The notes under the pieces: generated by a model | Databases searched by the model: none | What the model was told of the DNA's origin: nothing | The model's input: the letters and a program-made list of their open reading frames with translations, nothing else | Made by a program: the position numbers and the translations under genes | Shown: piece after piece, positions 47,403-59,893 of the stretch | How the letters are laid out: every line of letters begins with the position of its first letter | How positions within the stretch are numbered: position 1 is the first letter of the stretch | From: Halomonas qaidamensis | Lineage (GTDB): Bacteria > Pseudomonadota > Gammaproteobacteria > Pseudomonadales > Halomonadaceae | Assembly: GCF_025917315.1 (NCBI RefSeq) | Contig: NZ_CP080627.1 | Coordinates: 1,488,001-1,552,000 of the forward strand | DNA length: 64,000 bases | Direction of reading: 5' to 3'

Positions 47403-48071
47403 ATGGCGGATGCAAATGCAAAAAGCGTCTTAACGGCGCCGATCTTTAAGAATAATCCCATTGCGCTCCAGATTTTAGGGATTTGTTCTGCACTAGCGGT
47501 GACTACCAGCATGAGCGTCTCGCTGGTAATGGCGCTAGCGGTAATTTTTGTTACGGCCTTTTCGAACCTATTCGTATCGTTGATTCGGAACCATATTCCG
47601 TCTTCGATCCGTATCATTGTTCAAATGACCATCATTGCGTCACTAGTTATCGTGGTTGACCAGATCCTCAAAGCTTACGCTTATGAAATGTCTAAGCAGC
47701 TGTCGGTATTCGTGGGTCTGATCATTACCAACTGTATCGTAATGGGCCGTGCAGAAGGCTTTGCTATGTCCAATACCCCGGGCATGTCGTTCCTTGATGG
47801 TATTGGAAATGGCCTGGGTTACGGTTTCGTTTTAATGGTCGTTGGCTTCTTCCGTGAATTGCTAGGTGCTGGCAGCATCTTTGGTTTCACCGTCCTGCCT
47901 ACCATTCAAAATGGTGGTTGGTATGTGCCTAACGGTATGATGCTGCTACCGCCTTCTGCCTTCTTTATTATCGGTTTGCTGATCTGGGTACTGCGTTCAG
48001 TCAATCCTGAGCAGGTAGAAGAGAACGAGTTCAAAATGAAGCACAACACCAAGCCGAAGGAGGCCGTGTAA
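47403..48071 (+). CDS. nqrD: Na+-translocating NADH-quinone reductase subunit D
   Basis: This 222-residue inner-membrane subunit has six helices and is homologous to NqrE in inverted topology. Family blocks are [17 protein letters not shown] and [13 protein letters not shown], with the cysteine that helps hold the intramembrane iron centre with NqrE. It is two bases from nqrC and one from nqrE. Confidence 0.95.
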   Translation: MADANAKSVLTAPIFKNNPIALQILGICSALAVTTSMSVSLVMALAVIFVTAFSNLFVSLIRNHIPSSIRIIVQMTIIASLVIVVDQILKAYAYEMSKQLSVFVGLIITNCIVMGRAEGFAMSNTPGMSFLDGIGNGLGYGFVLMVVGFFRELLGAGSIFGFTVLPTIQNGGWYVPNGMMLLPPSAFFIIGLLIWVLRSVNPEQVEENEFKMKHNTKPKEAV

Positions 48072-48072
48072 C

Positions 48073-48690
48073 ATGGAACACTATCTAAGCCTTTTCGTTG
48101 CTTCGGTTTTTGTTGAGAACTTGGCACTGGCTTTCTTCTTAGGAATGTGTACGTTCCTGGCGGTTTCCAAGAAAGTTTCGGCTGCCTTTGGCCTTGGAAT
48201 TGCTGTTATTGTCGTACTGACTATTTCAGTACCGGTCAATAACCTAGTGTTCAACTTGCTGCTGGCTGAAGGCGCATTGTCTTGGACCGGCGTAAGCGGT
48301 GCTGAAAATATCGATCTTTCATTCCTGGGGCTTCTGAGCTACATCGGCGTTATTGCCGCACTGGTTCAGATTCTGGAAATGTTCCTCGATAAATACGTTC
48401 CTGCGCTCTACAACGCACTGGGCGTCTTCCTACCGCTGATTACCGTTAACTGCGCCATCCTAGGTGGTGTTCTGTTCATGGTTGAGCGTAACTACAACTT
48501 TGGCGAATCCGTAATCTATGGTTTCGGTTCTGGTGTTGGCTGGGCGCTTGCTATTACAGCGCTGGCTGGTATCCGTGAGAAGCTGAAGTATAGCGACGTG
48601 CCTGGCGGTCTTCAGGGTCTTGGCATCACGTTTATTACCGTTGGCTTAATGTCGTTGGGCTTTATGTCCTTCTCAGGCATTCAGCTTTAA
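48073..48690 (+). CDS. nqrE: Na+-translocating NADH-quinone reductase subunit E
   Basis: This 205-residue six-helix subunit has family blocks [20 protein letters not shown] and [13 protein letters not shown] with the iron-centre cysteines. It pairs with NqrD to form the sodium-path scaffold. It is followed by a 68-base gap that contains a large hairpin before nqrF. Confidence 0.96.
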   Translation: MEHYLSLFVASVFVENLALAFFLGMCTFLAVSKKVSAAFGLGIAVIVVLTISVPVNNLVFNLLLAEGALSWTGVSGAENIDLSFLGLLSYIGVIAALVQILEMFLDKYVPALYNALGVFLPLITVNCAILGGVLFMVERNYNFGESVIYGFGSGVGWALAITALAGIREKLKYSDVPGGLQGLGITFITVGLMSLGFMSFSGIQL

Positions 48691-48698
48691 TCGGAGCC

Positions 48699-48738
48699 GG
48701 TTTTCTCGGCAGCCCAGGCTGCCGAGGTACAGAAAACC
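48699..48738 (+). repeat. Long hairpin between nqrE and nqrF
   Basis: The outer stem GGTTTTCT/AGAAAACC (48699-48706, 48731-48738) surrounds the inner stem CGGCAGC/GCTGCCG (48707-48713, 48718-48724) with a CCAG loop and a one-sided six-base bulge. No T run follows. It occupies nearly the whole gap inside the operon and may be a processing or stability element that sets nqrF level. Confidence 0.6.
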
Positions 48739-48758
48739 TTCAGCAATAGGAAACCGAC

Positions 48759-49991
48759 ATGGTTGATACATCTGTCATCTTGCTCGGTGTTGTCATGTTC
48801 ACGATCATCGTTATTAGTTTGACGGCGATCATTCTGGCAGCGCGCAGCAAGCTAGTGAGTAGCGGGGACGTGACGATTGAAGTCAACGGCGACCCCGAGC
48901 ATACCCTGCAGACTCAGGCTGGTGGTAAGCTTCTTAACACCTTAGCTGCAAACGGAATCTTTCTTTCTTCTGCCTGTGGCGGTGGCGGCTCTTGTGCTCA
49001 GTGTAAGTGCCGAGTAGAAGAGGGCGGCGGCTCTATTTTGCCGACAGAAGAATCCCATTTCACTATGCGTGAGAAGAAAGAAGGCTGGCGTCTATCTTGT
49101 CAGGTTCCTGTAAAACAGGACATGAAAGTAGAAGTGCCTGAAGAAGTGTTTGGTGTGAAGAAGTGGGAAACTGAAGTAACTGCCAACCCCAATGTGGCTA
49201 CCTTCATTAAAGAGCTGAACCTTAAGCTACCTGAAGGTGAAGAAGTTGCTTTCCGCGCAGGTGGTTATGTTCAGCTGGTAGCGCCGCCCTACGATATTAA
49301 ATTCGCCGATTTTGACATCGAAGAAGAGTATCGTGGCGATTGGGAAAAATTTGATATGTTCAAAATTTCCCATAAGAACGACGAGGAAGTAATCCGCGCC
49401 TACTCAATGGCTAACTACCCGGATGAAAAAGGCCTCCTCAAGTTCAACATTCGTATCGCGACACCGCCTCCGGGTACTAACCACCCGCCGGGTCTTATGT
49501 CTACCTACGTCTTCAATCTGAAACCGGGTGACAAAGTGACCGTTATGGGTCCGTTTGGTGAGTTCTTCGCCAGAGACACTGATGCAGAAATGGTCTTCAT
49601 CGGTGGTGGTGCAGGCATGGCGCCGATGCGTAGCCATATCTTTGACCAGCTCAAGCGCTTGAAGTCGTCGCGCAAGATCTCCTTCTGGTACGGTGCGCGT
49701 TCTTGGCGTGAAACCTTCTACAATGAAGAGTACGATCAGCTGGCTGAAGAGTTCCCGAACTTTGAGTGGCATCTGGCACTGTCAGACCCGCAGCCAGAGG
49801 ATAACTGGGAAGGGCCGACCGGCTTCATCCACAATGTACTGTATGAAAACTACCTGAAGGATCATCCTGCTCCTGAAGATTGTGAGTACTACATGTGTGG
49901 GCCGCCGATGATGAACGCGTCTGTTATTAAGCTACTGCTGGATATGGGCGTAGAGCCGGAAAACATTCTGTTAGATGACTTCGGCGGTTAA
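48759..49991 (+). CDS. nqrF: Na+-translocating NADH-quinone reductase subunit F
   Basis: This 410-residue subunit takes electrons from NADH. It has an N-terminal transmembrane helix (residues 6-27), then a [2Fe-2S] domain with C73, C79, C82 and C114. The FAD domain (RAYSMANYP) and the NADH domain ([14 protein letters not shown]) follow. The product ends LLDDFGG as in the family. A terminator follows 35 bases after the stop. Confidence 0.97.
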   Translation: MVDTSVILLGVVMFTIIVISLTAIILAARSKLVSSGDVTIEVNGDPEHTLQTQAGGKLLNTLAANGIFLSSACGGGGSCAQCKCRVEEGGGSILPTEESHFTMREKKEGWRLSCQVPVKQDMKVEVPEEVFGVKKWETEVTANPNVATFIKELNLKLPEGEEVAFRAGGYVQLVAPPYDIKFADFDIEEEYRGDWEKFDMFKISHKNDEEVIRAYSMANYPDEKGLLKFNIRIATPPPGTNHPPGLMSTYVFNLKPGDKVTVMGPFGEFFARDTDAEMVFIGGGAGMAPMRSHIFDQLKRLKSSRKISFWYGARSWRETFYNEEYDQLAEEFPNFEWHLALSDPQPEDNWEGPTGFIHNVLYENYLKDHPAPEDCEYYMCGPPMMNASVIKLLLDMGVEPENILLDDFGG

Positions 49992-50026
49992 TACAGTATT
50001 GAAGTAAACTGCCTTCAGGCATAAGC

Positions 50027-50056
50027 GGGGCTGACCTTTTGGTCAGCCTCGTTTTT
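50027..50056 (+). terminator. Intrinsic terminator of the nqr operon
   Basis: GGGGCTGACC/GGTCAGCCTC (one G-T pair) with a TTTT loop is followed by G and five T. Confidence 0.85.
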
Positions 50057-50192
50057 GTGAGCACTGGAAAAACGCTTTGCCGTCTGATCATTTTGGAGTG
50101 GCTGAGGTACAATAGATATTAAAATTCTACGGCACTTAACGACATGATCGTTGTCGGCAGGTGAACAGTTAATGCAATGCTGGGAGGTACGC

Positions 50193-50447
50193 ATGACAAT
50201 CTGGCTACTGGTATTTGGTTTTATGGCACTGGTAATGACAGCCATGGCTGTTGGGGTATTAATGGGTCGAAAGCCTATCGCTGGCTCCTGTGGCGGTTTA
50301 AATCAGCTGGGCTTAAAAGATGGCTGTGACATCTGTGGTGGTAAAGATGAGGTTTGCGAAGAAGAAAACCGTAAGCGTGGAAGTGTGCGCCGCCGTAGCG
50401 ATGAAAGTCGTGGAGCTGACCTAGGTTATGACGCAACACGTCGTTAA
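50193..50447 (+). CDS. nqrM: NQR maturation protein NqrM
   Basis: This is an 84-residue protein. I start at ATG 50193 with GGAGG five bases before it. One transmembrane helix (residues 3-25) is followed by four cysteines C33, C45, C48 and C55 in the pattern GSCGGLN ... GCDICGGKDEVC. NqrM helps insert the iron between NqrD and NqrE. The C-terminal tail is charged. It has its own transcript unit, since a terminator separates it from nqrF. Confidence 0.92.
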   Translation: MTIWLLVFGFMALVMTAMAVGVLMGRKPIAGSCGGLNQLGLKDGCDICGGKDEVCEEENRKRGSVRRRSDESRGADLGYDATRR

Positions 50448-50468
50448 TCTGGCAACTTGCTTTTCAGA

Positions 50469-50490
50469 CGCCCACTTGCTGTGGGTGTTT
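50469..50490 (+). terminator. Weak hairpin after nqrM
   Basis: The stem CGCCCAC/GTGGGTG (one G-T pair) has a five-base loop and is followed by only three T. It is a possible weak terminator between nqrM and sthA. Confidence 0.4.
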
Positions 50491-50544
50491 ACGTAAATGC
50501 TCTTAAAGCGCTTTTACCGTAAGGAATAAGGAGATCCAAGTCGT

Positions 50545-51936
50545 ATGGCTGTTCACAATTACGATGTCGTGGTGATAGGTACTGGTCCCGCTGGGGAAAG
50601 CGCTGCCATAAACGCCGCTAAGCATGGCAAGCGAGTGGCGATTATTGAAAAGCAGGCCCAGGTGGGTGGCAACTGTACGCACTGGGGTACTATCCCTTCA
50701 AAAGCGCTGCGCCATCAGGTCAAACAGATCATGGCGTTCAATACCAACCGCATGTTCCGCGATATCGGTGAACCCCGCTGGTTTTCTTTTCCCAAAGTGA
50801 TGGAACGTTCGCGTGGCACCATCGATAAACAAGTTGAAATGCGCACGACATTTTACGCGCGCAACCGTATTGATCTGTTTCATGGTATGGCTCGTTTTAA
50901 AGATGACCATACCGTGGTGGTGCGAGATCGACAGGAAGGTGTGGAAGAGCTGATTGCTAAAAAAATTGTTATTTCTACCGGCTCTCGGCCTTATCGTCCG
51001 GCGGATATTAACTTTCGTCATCCGCGTATTTACTGCTCTGATACGATTCTCAGCCTTTCCCATACACCGCGGACACTGGTGATCTTTGGTGCGGGTGTTA
51101 TCGGTTGTGAGTACGCCTCTATCTTTTCGGGCCTAGGCGTTAAGGTTGATTTAATCAACAACCGCGATAGCCTCCTTTCATTTTTGGATGATGAAATCAG
51201 TGATGCGCTTTCCTATCATCTGCGCAAACACGGTGTCTTGATTCGTCACAACGAAGACTATAAAAGTGTCGAAGGCGACGAAGCTGGCGTAACCGTAAAC
51301 CTGAAGTCGGGCAAGAAAATCCGCGCCGATGCGTTTCTCTGGGCGAATGGCCGTACCGGTAATACGGATAGTCTTGGGCTTGAGAATATCGGCTTAGAGG
51401 CAAACGGCCGAGGCCAGCTTAGCGTTGATGAGCACTACCGCACCACGATTCCGCATATTTACGCTGCAGGCGATGTGATTGGTTGGCCGAGTCTCGCCAG
51501 TGCTGCCTACGACCAGGGGTTAAACTCCTGTAACGAGCTACTAGAAAAAGAGTATCGTTTCGTTAGCGATGTGCCCACCGGGATTTACACCATTCCCGAA
51601 ATCAGCTCTTTTGGCCCCAACGAGCGTGAGCTAACCGAAGCCAAAGTGCCCTACGAAGTGGGTAAAGCCTTCTTTAAAGATACTGCTCGTGCGCAAATTA
51701 CCGGCGATACAGTGGGAATGCTGAAAATTTTGTTCCATCAAGATACGCTGGAGATTTTGGGTATCCATTGCTTTGGTGACCAGGCGTCGGAAATTCTACA
51801 CATTGGGCAGGCAATTATGCAGCAGGAAGGTGAGGCGAATACTGTGAAGTACTTCATTAACACCACCTTCAATTATCCTACAATGGCAGAAGCATATCGG
51901 GTAGCAGCACAAAATGGCTTAAACCGAATGTTTTAA
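50545..51936 (+). CDS. sthA: Soluble pyridine nucleotide transhydrogenase SthA
   Basis: This 463-residue FAD protein moves hydride between NADPH and NAD+. The FAD motif ([12 protein letters not shown]) opens the chain. [14 protein letters not shown] replaces the two-cysteine disulfide of lipoamide dehydrogenases, as in all SthA. The second dinucleotide site is [11 protein letters not shown] and the interface domain ends [28 protein letters not shown] precedes the start at a long spacing of 11 bases. It sits after nqr, so NADPH and NADH balance genes are grouped. Confidence 0.97.
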   Translation: MAVHNYDVVVIGTGPAGESAAINAAKHGKRVAIIEKQAQVGGNCTHWGTIPSKALRHQVKQIMAFNTNRMFRDIGEPRWFSFPKVMERSRGTIDKQVEMRTTFYARNRIDLFHGMARFKDDHTVVVRDRQEGVEELIAKKIVISTGSRPYRPADINFRHPRIYCSDTILSLSHTPRTLVIFGAGVIGCEYASIFSGLGVKVDLINNRDSLLSFLDDEISDALSYHLRKHGVLIRHNEDYKSVEGDEAGVTVNLKSGKKIRADAFLWANGRTGNTDSLGLENIGLEANGRGQLSVDEHYRTTIPHIYAAGDVIGWPSLASAAYDQGLNSCNELLEKEYRFVSDVPTGIYTIPEISSFGPNERELTEAKVPYEVGKAFFKDTARAQITGDTVGMLKILFHQDTLEILGIHCFGDQASEILHIGQAIMQQEGEANTVKYFINTTFNYPTMAEAYRVAAQNGLNRMF

Positions 51937-51947
51937 AATGTTCGAAG

Positions 51948-51966
51948 TAGGGGGTATTCCCCCCTA
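51948..51966. terminator. GC hairpin between sthA and the C39 peptidase gene
   Basis: TAGGGGG/CCCCCTA with a five-base loop lies in the 44-base gap between converging genes. It has no strong T run on either side. It is probably a shared 3' end. Confidence 0.45.
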
Positions 51967-51980
51967 TGTTCACCATCTAT

Positions 51981-52922
51981 TTACCAATTATCCAGCAATT
52001 GCTGAGCGCGGGGCTGCCAGTCTCCGTCTAAAGCGGCAGCGCGAATAAGTGCTTCGCGGGCAGTGTCCGTTTGCCCTTGTTGTAGCTTTAAAATTGCAAA
52101 ATTAAGCCATGCAGCCCCCATGGAGGGATCAAGCTGTGTGGCTGATGCGAAGGCTTCCATTGCTGCTTTAGGTTGTTGATCGGCGTATAGCGCATTACCG
52201 AGCGCAAATTGACCCAGCGGTTGGGCAGGGAAGCGTTCTACAAAGGCTTGCCAACTGGAAAGCGTTGCTACAGGCCCATGCTGCTCCTCATAAGCGCTAA
52301 TGGCTTCCAGTGCATTGCGGGCGGTCACGCCTTCGGGCAGGCTGTCAGGTTCGCTAACCACAAAACCCCAGCGTTCACTGCGTGCCCAAGTAGCATCAAA
52401 GCGGCTAAACGACATTGTATGCCGTTCGATTTCACCACTGCGTAAGATCAGCGTTTCATTAGGCAAATCAAAACCGATGGCCACCGCGTAGTGCCACATT
52501 GGGAAGGCTGGTAATGATAAGTTTTGCATTACTACTACTGGGTCGCCTGTTTCCAGGTGGCCAAGCAGCGCGTCCATAGTGGGGCGAATTGGAATTGCCA
52601 GCTGCTGATAACGGCGTACGGTGGCTAGCATTTCAGGTTGAACGCTACCATCTCGGCCAGGCAAAAACACCTGTGGGATTAACTGCTCAAGCCCTGCACT
52701 TACCCCCTGGTGATTAAGCACCATTGCCAGTGTTGCTGGGCCACATTGATACTCCGTTTGGGCGTAAAACGGTACTTCGGTGAGCTCAGTTTGCGGTGTA
52801 AGGCTAGCTTTAGTGCTTTCTAGTAGCACTGGGCTGCGGGCGCAGCCGCTAAGCAGAGTGGTCAGCAGTAAAGCCAGCAGTAAAACGCCCGCAAAGCGGG
52901 CGTTTAAAAGGTGTTTTATCAT
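51981..52922 (-). CDS. C39-type cysteine peptidase lipoprotein with TPR (PA2778 family)
   Basis: This is a 313-residue protein. I start at ATG 52922, which places a lipobox LSGC with C27 after one hydrophobic helix, so the protein is exported and lipidated. The peptidase domain carries C60 (YQCGPATLAMVLNH), H144 (MWHYAVAIGFD) and a following Asp/Asn, as in C39/papain-like folds. Residues 225-313 form two or three TPR repeats (FALGNALYADQQPKAAMEAF; AWLNFAILKLQQGQ). It follows the small PA2779-type gene by 10 bases. The function is unknown; processing of a leader peptide is a family-based possibility. Confidence 0.82.
   Translation of the reverse strand: MIKHLLNARFAGVLLLALLLTTLLSGCARSPVLLESTKASLTPQTELTEVPFYAQTEYQCGPATLAMVLNHQGVSAGLEQLIPQVFLPGRDGSVQPEMLATVRRYQQLAIPIRPTMDALLGHLETGDPVVVMQNLSLPAFPMWHYAVAIGFDLPNETLILRSGEIERHTMSFSRFDATWARSERWGFVVSEPDSLPEGVTARNALEAISAYEEQHGPVATLSSWQAFVERFPAQPLGQFALGNALYADQQPKAAMEAFASATQLDPSMGAAWLNFAILKLQQGQTDTAREALIRAAALDGDWQPRAQQLLDNW
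52883..52905 (-). terminator. Terminator-like hairpin inside the 5' end of the C39 peptidase gene
   Basis: AAACGCCCGC/GCGGGCGTTT (10-base perfect stem, three-base loop) is followed by TTTTA-like sequence on the minus strand. It lies within codons 6-13 of the peptidase gene. It could act as an attenuator that lowers peptidase output relative to the small gene just upstream. Confidence 0.45.
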
Positions 52923-52932
52923 GGAAGACAAA

Positions 52933-53361
52933 TCAGCGAGTGAATGGGTAAACATCGGTCAGGCCGAGAATGTCAGTCACTAGTAGGATCACAAATACTG
53001 CAAACAGAGCGCCAATCACGCCGGCGCCGGCGGGCAGCTGTTCAAGCTGTTCGGCCATTTGCTTCGCTTCGGCGTCGCTCAGCGCAGCAACGCGAGCTTC
53101 AACGTCATCTAAATTAACACCTTGCTTTAGCAGCTGTTCTTGCACGTCTGCACGGGAAAGAATGTCATTGATGCGCTCGCGATCAGCACCAGCACGGTCA
53201 CCTGCTAAAACAGATTGCGTAGAGACTAAGTTTGTAGAGGCTAAGTTTGTGGAAGCAGTGTCCATACCCTGTGGGGCTGTAGGAGCAGCAGCAACAGGTA
53301 GGCTGGTAATGACTAACGCAGCGATCAGTAAACTTGAGAGGTAAGCACGCACTTTTTTCAT
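52933..53361 (-). CDS. Small exported membrane protein, PA2779 family
   Basis: This is a 142-residue protein. I start at ATG 53361 with AAGGA eight bases before it. A signal peptide runs to about residue 26 (PVAAA). A Ser/Thr/Asn-rich repeat (STNLASTNLVST) follows, then a helical acidic segment. LSDAEAKQMAEQLEQLPAGAG (94-114) comes next, and then one transmembrane helix (about 114-133). The stretch before the helix looks like a double-glycine-type leader such as C39 peptidases cut. The function is unknown; it precedes the C39 gene in one unit. Confidence 0.75.
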   Translation of the reverse strand: MKKVRAYLSSLLIAALVITSLPVAAAPTAPQGMDTASTNLASTNLVSTQSVLAGDRAGADRERINDILSRADVQEQLLKQGVNLDDVEARVAALSDAEAKQMAEQLEQLPAGAGVIGALFAVFVILLVTDILGLTDVYPFTR

Positions 53362-53461
53362 TGTCTTCATCCTTAGACGTATCGGGGAGCAAGTTAATTT
53401 ATAACTTGAATCAATAGTATAGAAATAAACCGCACTGGATTTAAGGCAAAAACTAAAAGTA

Positions 53462-54525
53462 CTAATTATTTGCACTAATGCGGTAGGTCCATGGGTTTTC
53501 AGCTAAAAGCCCCTTGCCACCAGCCATAGTCATGGCTAGGTCATGAAGTCCAGGCCATAACGGCACCGCTGAAGCGCCCTTCACAGCAAGGTCTAAACGT
53601 TGGGCCATCAACAGAAGCTTGTGTAAACGTTTCATTGATAGGCGGCTGATCGCTTTTTGATAAGCGGGGCGGCGTTTATCAAAAATCATCGGCTTCTGGG
53701 TTTTGCACGCGTGCTCAAAGCTTTGCCCTTGATCCAAATGCTGGTGTAACGATAACAGGGTACGTAGCTCACGACTGAGTGCCCAAAGCACAATGGGGGC
53801 TTCAACCCCTTCACTGCGCAGCCCATTGACGATGCGCGAGGTGCGGCTTGGCTCACCTTTTAAACAGGCATCCGCCAGATTGAACACATCGAAGCGAGTG
53901 CTGTCTTCCACGCCCTGGGCAATGCTTTCGACATTAAGACGAGTGTTAGGCGGATGAATAAGCGCAAGTTTTTGCAGCTCTTGATCAGCGGCCAACAGAT
54001 TACCTTCTGTACGTTCACCCAATAAACGAGCCGCTTCTAAGTCAATTTGCAAACCATGTAGCGATGCACGATCCCGGAGCCAATAGCCTAAACGTGAGGC
54101 ATCAACGGGCCATACAGGTACAAATAACCCTTGTTTGTCGAGCGCTTTAAACCAAGCGCTTTTTTGCTGCTTAGCGTCTAACTTGCCCATGCTGATCAGC
54201 AGTAAATCGTCACTACCACCCATCATCTCAGCATACTGAGCCAGTGCTTTACTGCCATCTTGGCCCAGTTTGTGTGTTCCTAACCGCAGTTCAAGGAGCT
54301 TATTAGAGGCGAATAAGGAGAGATTGCTGGCGGTTTCCAGCAGTCGGCCCCAGGAAAAATTAGCCTCTACATCAAGCACTTCCCGTTCTTCGACTCCCGC
54401 TTGCCGCGCGGCTAAGCGCACGGCATCGCAGGCATCTCGATGTTGCAATGGTTCATCACCGGCAACAATCACGACCTTGGGCAATTTTTTTGCTAAGGCC
54501 GCGGGAAGCTGGTCCGAAAATACCT

Positions 54526-54529
<4 letters not shown>
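53462..54529 (-). CDS. holA: DNA polymerase III subunit delta HolA
   Basis: This 355-residue clamp-loader subunit opens the beta sliding clamp. It has the AAA+-like fold without an active ATP site. Family blocks seen are IVAGDEPLQHRDACDAVR, the LLLISMGKLDAKQQKSAWFKAL region and the C-terminal LDLAVKG. It overlaps lptE by four bases, in the conserved leuS-lptE-holA order. Confidence 0.94.
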
Positions 54530-57713
<3,184 letters not shown>

Positions 57714-57784
57714 CTATGCAGGTGTATCCTTGAACGGGTAGCCGATGATAGGCCACACCCTGGGTCGACAAAAGGAGAGGGACC

Positions 57785-58303
57785 ATGGAACAACATAACG
57801 ATCACCGTTTGCGCGAAGGCTACGAGCGCCTGCTAGAGCGCATGCAGGACGGGGCTAATGAGCTTACCTGGGAAAACCTTCAAAAGGATTTAGACGAGGC
57901 CGTTGCTTTTGAAGCAGAGCTTGAAGAGTACACCAAAGACGAGCTAGCGCTGCTGCGTGCCTGGGTAGAGCGTGATTTGAAAGATATGCGCTACTACATG
58001 GCAGATACCGGTAAGCAGGTTGCAAGCTGGTTAGGTATCGATATCGACAGCCTGTCACGACGGGTGGCGGAATCGCTGCTTTCAATCGCCGACCGCAGCG
58101 TGGTGGAACGCGAACGCTTCGAAGATGACCTGGAAGCCGCGCGCGCCGACTACTGCGAAGGTGAAGTAGCCGCGCCCGGCCTGATGGCGTGCGTGCATTG
58201 CGATGCCCAGGTGATGCTAGAAAGCGTCTCTCGCCTGGAACCATGCCACCAGTGTGGCCACCGCTACTTCTACCGTTTTCCGAGCAAAATCGTCGAAACA
58301 TGA
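57785..58303 (+). CDS. ybeL: Zinc-ribbon protein YbeL (DUF1451)
   Basis: This is a 172-residue protein with an N-terminal helical part and a C-terminal zinc ribbon (CVHCDAQ ... CHQCGHR). The strong site AAAGGAGAGG precedes the ATG. It is divergent from leuS, the same neighbourhood as in E. coli. The function is unknown; the family is conserved in gammaproteobacteria. Confidence 0.88.
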   Translation: MEQHNDHRLREGYERLLERMQDGANELTWENLQKDLDEAVAFEAELEEYTKDELALLRAWVERDLKDMRYYMADTGKQVASWLGIDIDSLSRRVAESLLSIADRSVVERERFEDDLEAARADYCEGEVAAPGLMACVHCDAQVMLESVSRLEPCHQCGHRYFYRFPSKIVET

Positions 58304-58323
58304 GTGGCTAATTCGCCCATCAT

Positions 58324-59637
58324 TTAATTGACCCACATGCTCAGGCCTGCGATCGCTCCTAGCGAGAGCAGGCTCATCATCGCTGCATACAGTAAATTAT
58401 TTTTCATCATGCGGTAGCCGCTAACCCCGTAACGCCCCTGCAGTGAAAGATTAATGCCGGAAAGTGGCCCAACGCTGGTGCCTACCGCCCAGGCGCTCAG
58501 CGCGACAAAGGCAAACAGCGTTTGCTCACCACTGGCTAAATTCAAAATAGATGCCAGTACGGAAACGCCAATAATCGGGTGCAACCCTACCAGCGCACTT
58601 AACGTAATCGCCGCAAAGCTCACCATGGCCTGCCACATGCCAAAGGTGGCAAATAGCGTCCAGTCGTCACCTGCTGCCGCTGCAACCAGGGTAGAAAGCC
58701 CCAGGGTTAATAAGCCTGCTGCTAAAAACAACGAAATTTCCCCGCGCATTGCGGGTAGCCGTGTGGTGGTATGCTGGCGAATGCGTCGCAAGGTATAGCG
58801 CGCGCCTTCCTTCAGGTTGCTGAGTACCGCCACTGCTGGTAGTAAAAAGGTAATGATGCTGACAATGGTGAGCGACGGCGTCAGCCAAAAGTGAAACAGC
58901 ATCACCAGCGCGGCCATGCCCGCAGGCATTAACAGACTACGCGGCGAAAGCGAAAAGCCGTCTACCTCGGCTAAATCAAACCGCCGCCTAAGCTCTAACG
59001 TCGTTAACAGCCCTGAAAGCATCGCCAACGGAAAACCAATTAGCGCAATCTGGCCGTACTGCACTTCTGGCACTAATGCGATGACTATCGCCATAGAGGC
59101 AAAGAAAGGCGACCATAGCGCCGCGCTACTCAGCCCACGGTTAAGCGCCAATAGCTGGGGCGTGGTTAGCGGTGAGCGCCTGGCTAAACGGTCGCCGACC
59201 ATAAAGACCGTCGAAAGATTCAAAATAGTGCCGAGAAAGTGTACCCCCAGCCACGTACGCAGCACGCCATCTGCACCGGTCACCCGCTTACCCGGCGGGC
59301 GCTTATTACCGTGGGTGCCCAACAAAGAAATAAAGCTAACGCCCACTAGCATACTGACCACAAACACATTGCCCTGAAGCATGGCAGGCCAATTCACATT
59401 GGCACCGTAAACCACCCGCGCCACCATCAGCATCAACACCCCAAGGACAATCAGTACCCCCGCTTGAATACGCGAACGCCTAGGGATATCTCGCCACAAC
59501 AGCGCCACTGCCGCCCACAATAAATAGCTCACCGCCTGCGCCGTTGGCATCGCACCGGTAAAGCCCACTATCTGCGCTAAAAGCCCCAGCAGCACCAGCA
59601 CACCCGCCACCCGCCGCCGCATCGTTGTCTCTTGCAT
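58324..59637 (-). CDS. Polytopic membrane protein, putative permease
   Basis: This is a 437-residue protein with about ten to twelve hydrophobic segments. AAGGG lies seven bases before the ATG. Two halves each end in a Gly/Ser/Asn-rich re-entrant-like stretch (LGTILNLSTVFMVGDR; VGTSVGPLSGINLSLQGRYG), which recalls anion or citrate transporter-type folds. I cannot name the family or substrate. It converges on ybeL with 20 bases between. Confidence 0.7.
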   Translation of the reverse strand: MQETTMRRRVAGVLVLLGLLAQIVGFTGAMPTAQAVSYLLWAAVALLWRDIPRRSRIQAGVLIVLGVLMLMVARVVYGANVNWPAMLQGNVFVVSMLVGVSFISLLGTHGNKRPPGKRVTGADGVLRTWLGVHFLGTILNLSTVFMVGDRLARRSPLTTPQLLALNRGLSSAALWSPFFASMAIVIALVPEVQYGQIALIGFPLAMLSGLLTTLELRRRFDLAEVDGFSLSPRSLLMPAGMAALVMLFHFWLTPSLTIVSIITFLLPAVAVLSNLKEGARYTLRRIRQHTTTRLPAMRGEISLFLAAGLLTLGLSTLVAAAAGDDWTLFATFGMWQAMVSFAAITLSALVGLHPIIGVSVLASILNLASGEQTLFAFVALSAWAVGTSVGPLSGINLSLQGRYGVSGYRMMKNNLLYAAMMSLLSLGAIAGLSMWVN

Positions 59638-59893
59638 CTCAATCCCTTACTGGTTGAGTTAGCAGGCTAATAGGATTCTTAACCGTTGGCTAGCGCAAGA
59701 GAAGCGAAGAGGGCGTTTACCGAAAGAAAAGTCTAATTCTCGTAGCGCGATGATAATGCCGCCAACATTGGCCGCGCCGTTATAACCAATGAAAGCCCAA
59801 TGAAAGCAACGTGTAGCGCGTAACGAATCTGCGAGGAACGAGCAGCGAGACACCCGCGAAGACGTGGCTCGAAAAAAGGGGGCTACAGCTTCG
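59638..59893. other. Spacer with an open minus-strand frame, possible dispersed element
   Basis: No convincing gene lies in these 256 bases. A frame on the minus strand is open from inside the toxin gene to 59659, but it has no ribosome-binding site and an odd composition. From memory, similar unnamed short proteins occur many times in Halomonas annotations, which would fit a dispersed non-coding repeat. This needs a genome-wide match to confirm. Confidence 0.35.

Noticed and set aside
53220-53260. Short direct repeats (AAGTTTGT) in the PA2779-type gene as a regulatory repeat
   Set aside because: They encode the repeated Ser-Thr-Asn-Leu segment in frame and are explained by the protein.
57864-58301. 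A 145-codon minus-strand frame over ybeL
   Set aside because: Arg/Pro-rich shadow of the zinc-ribbon gene, which has a strong ribosome-binding site and family match.
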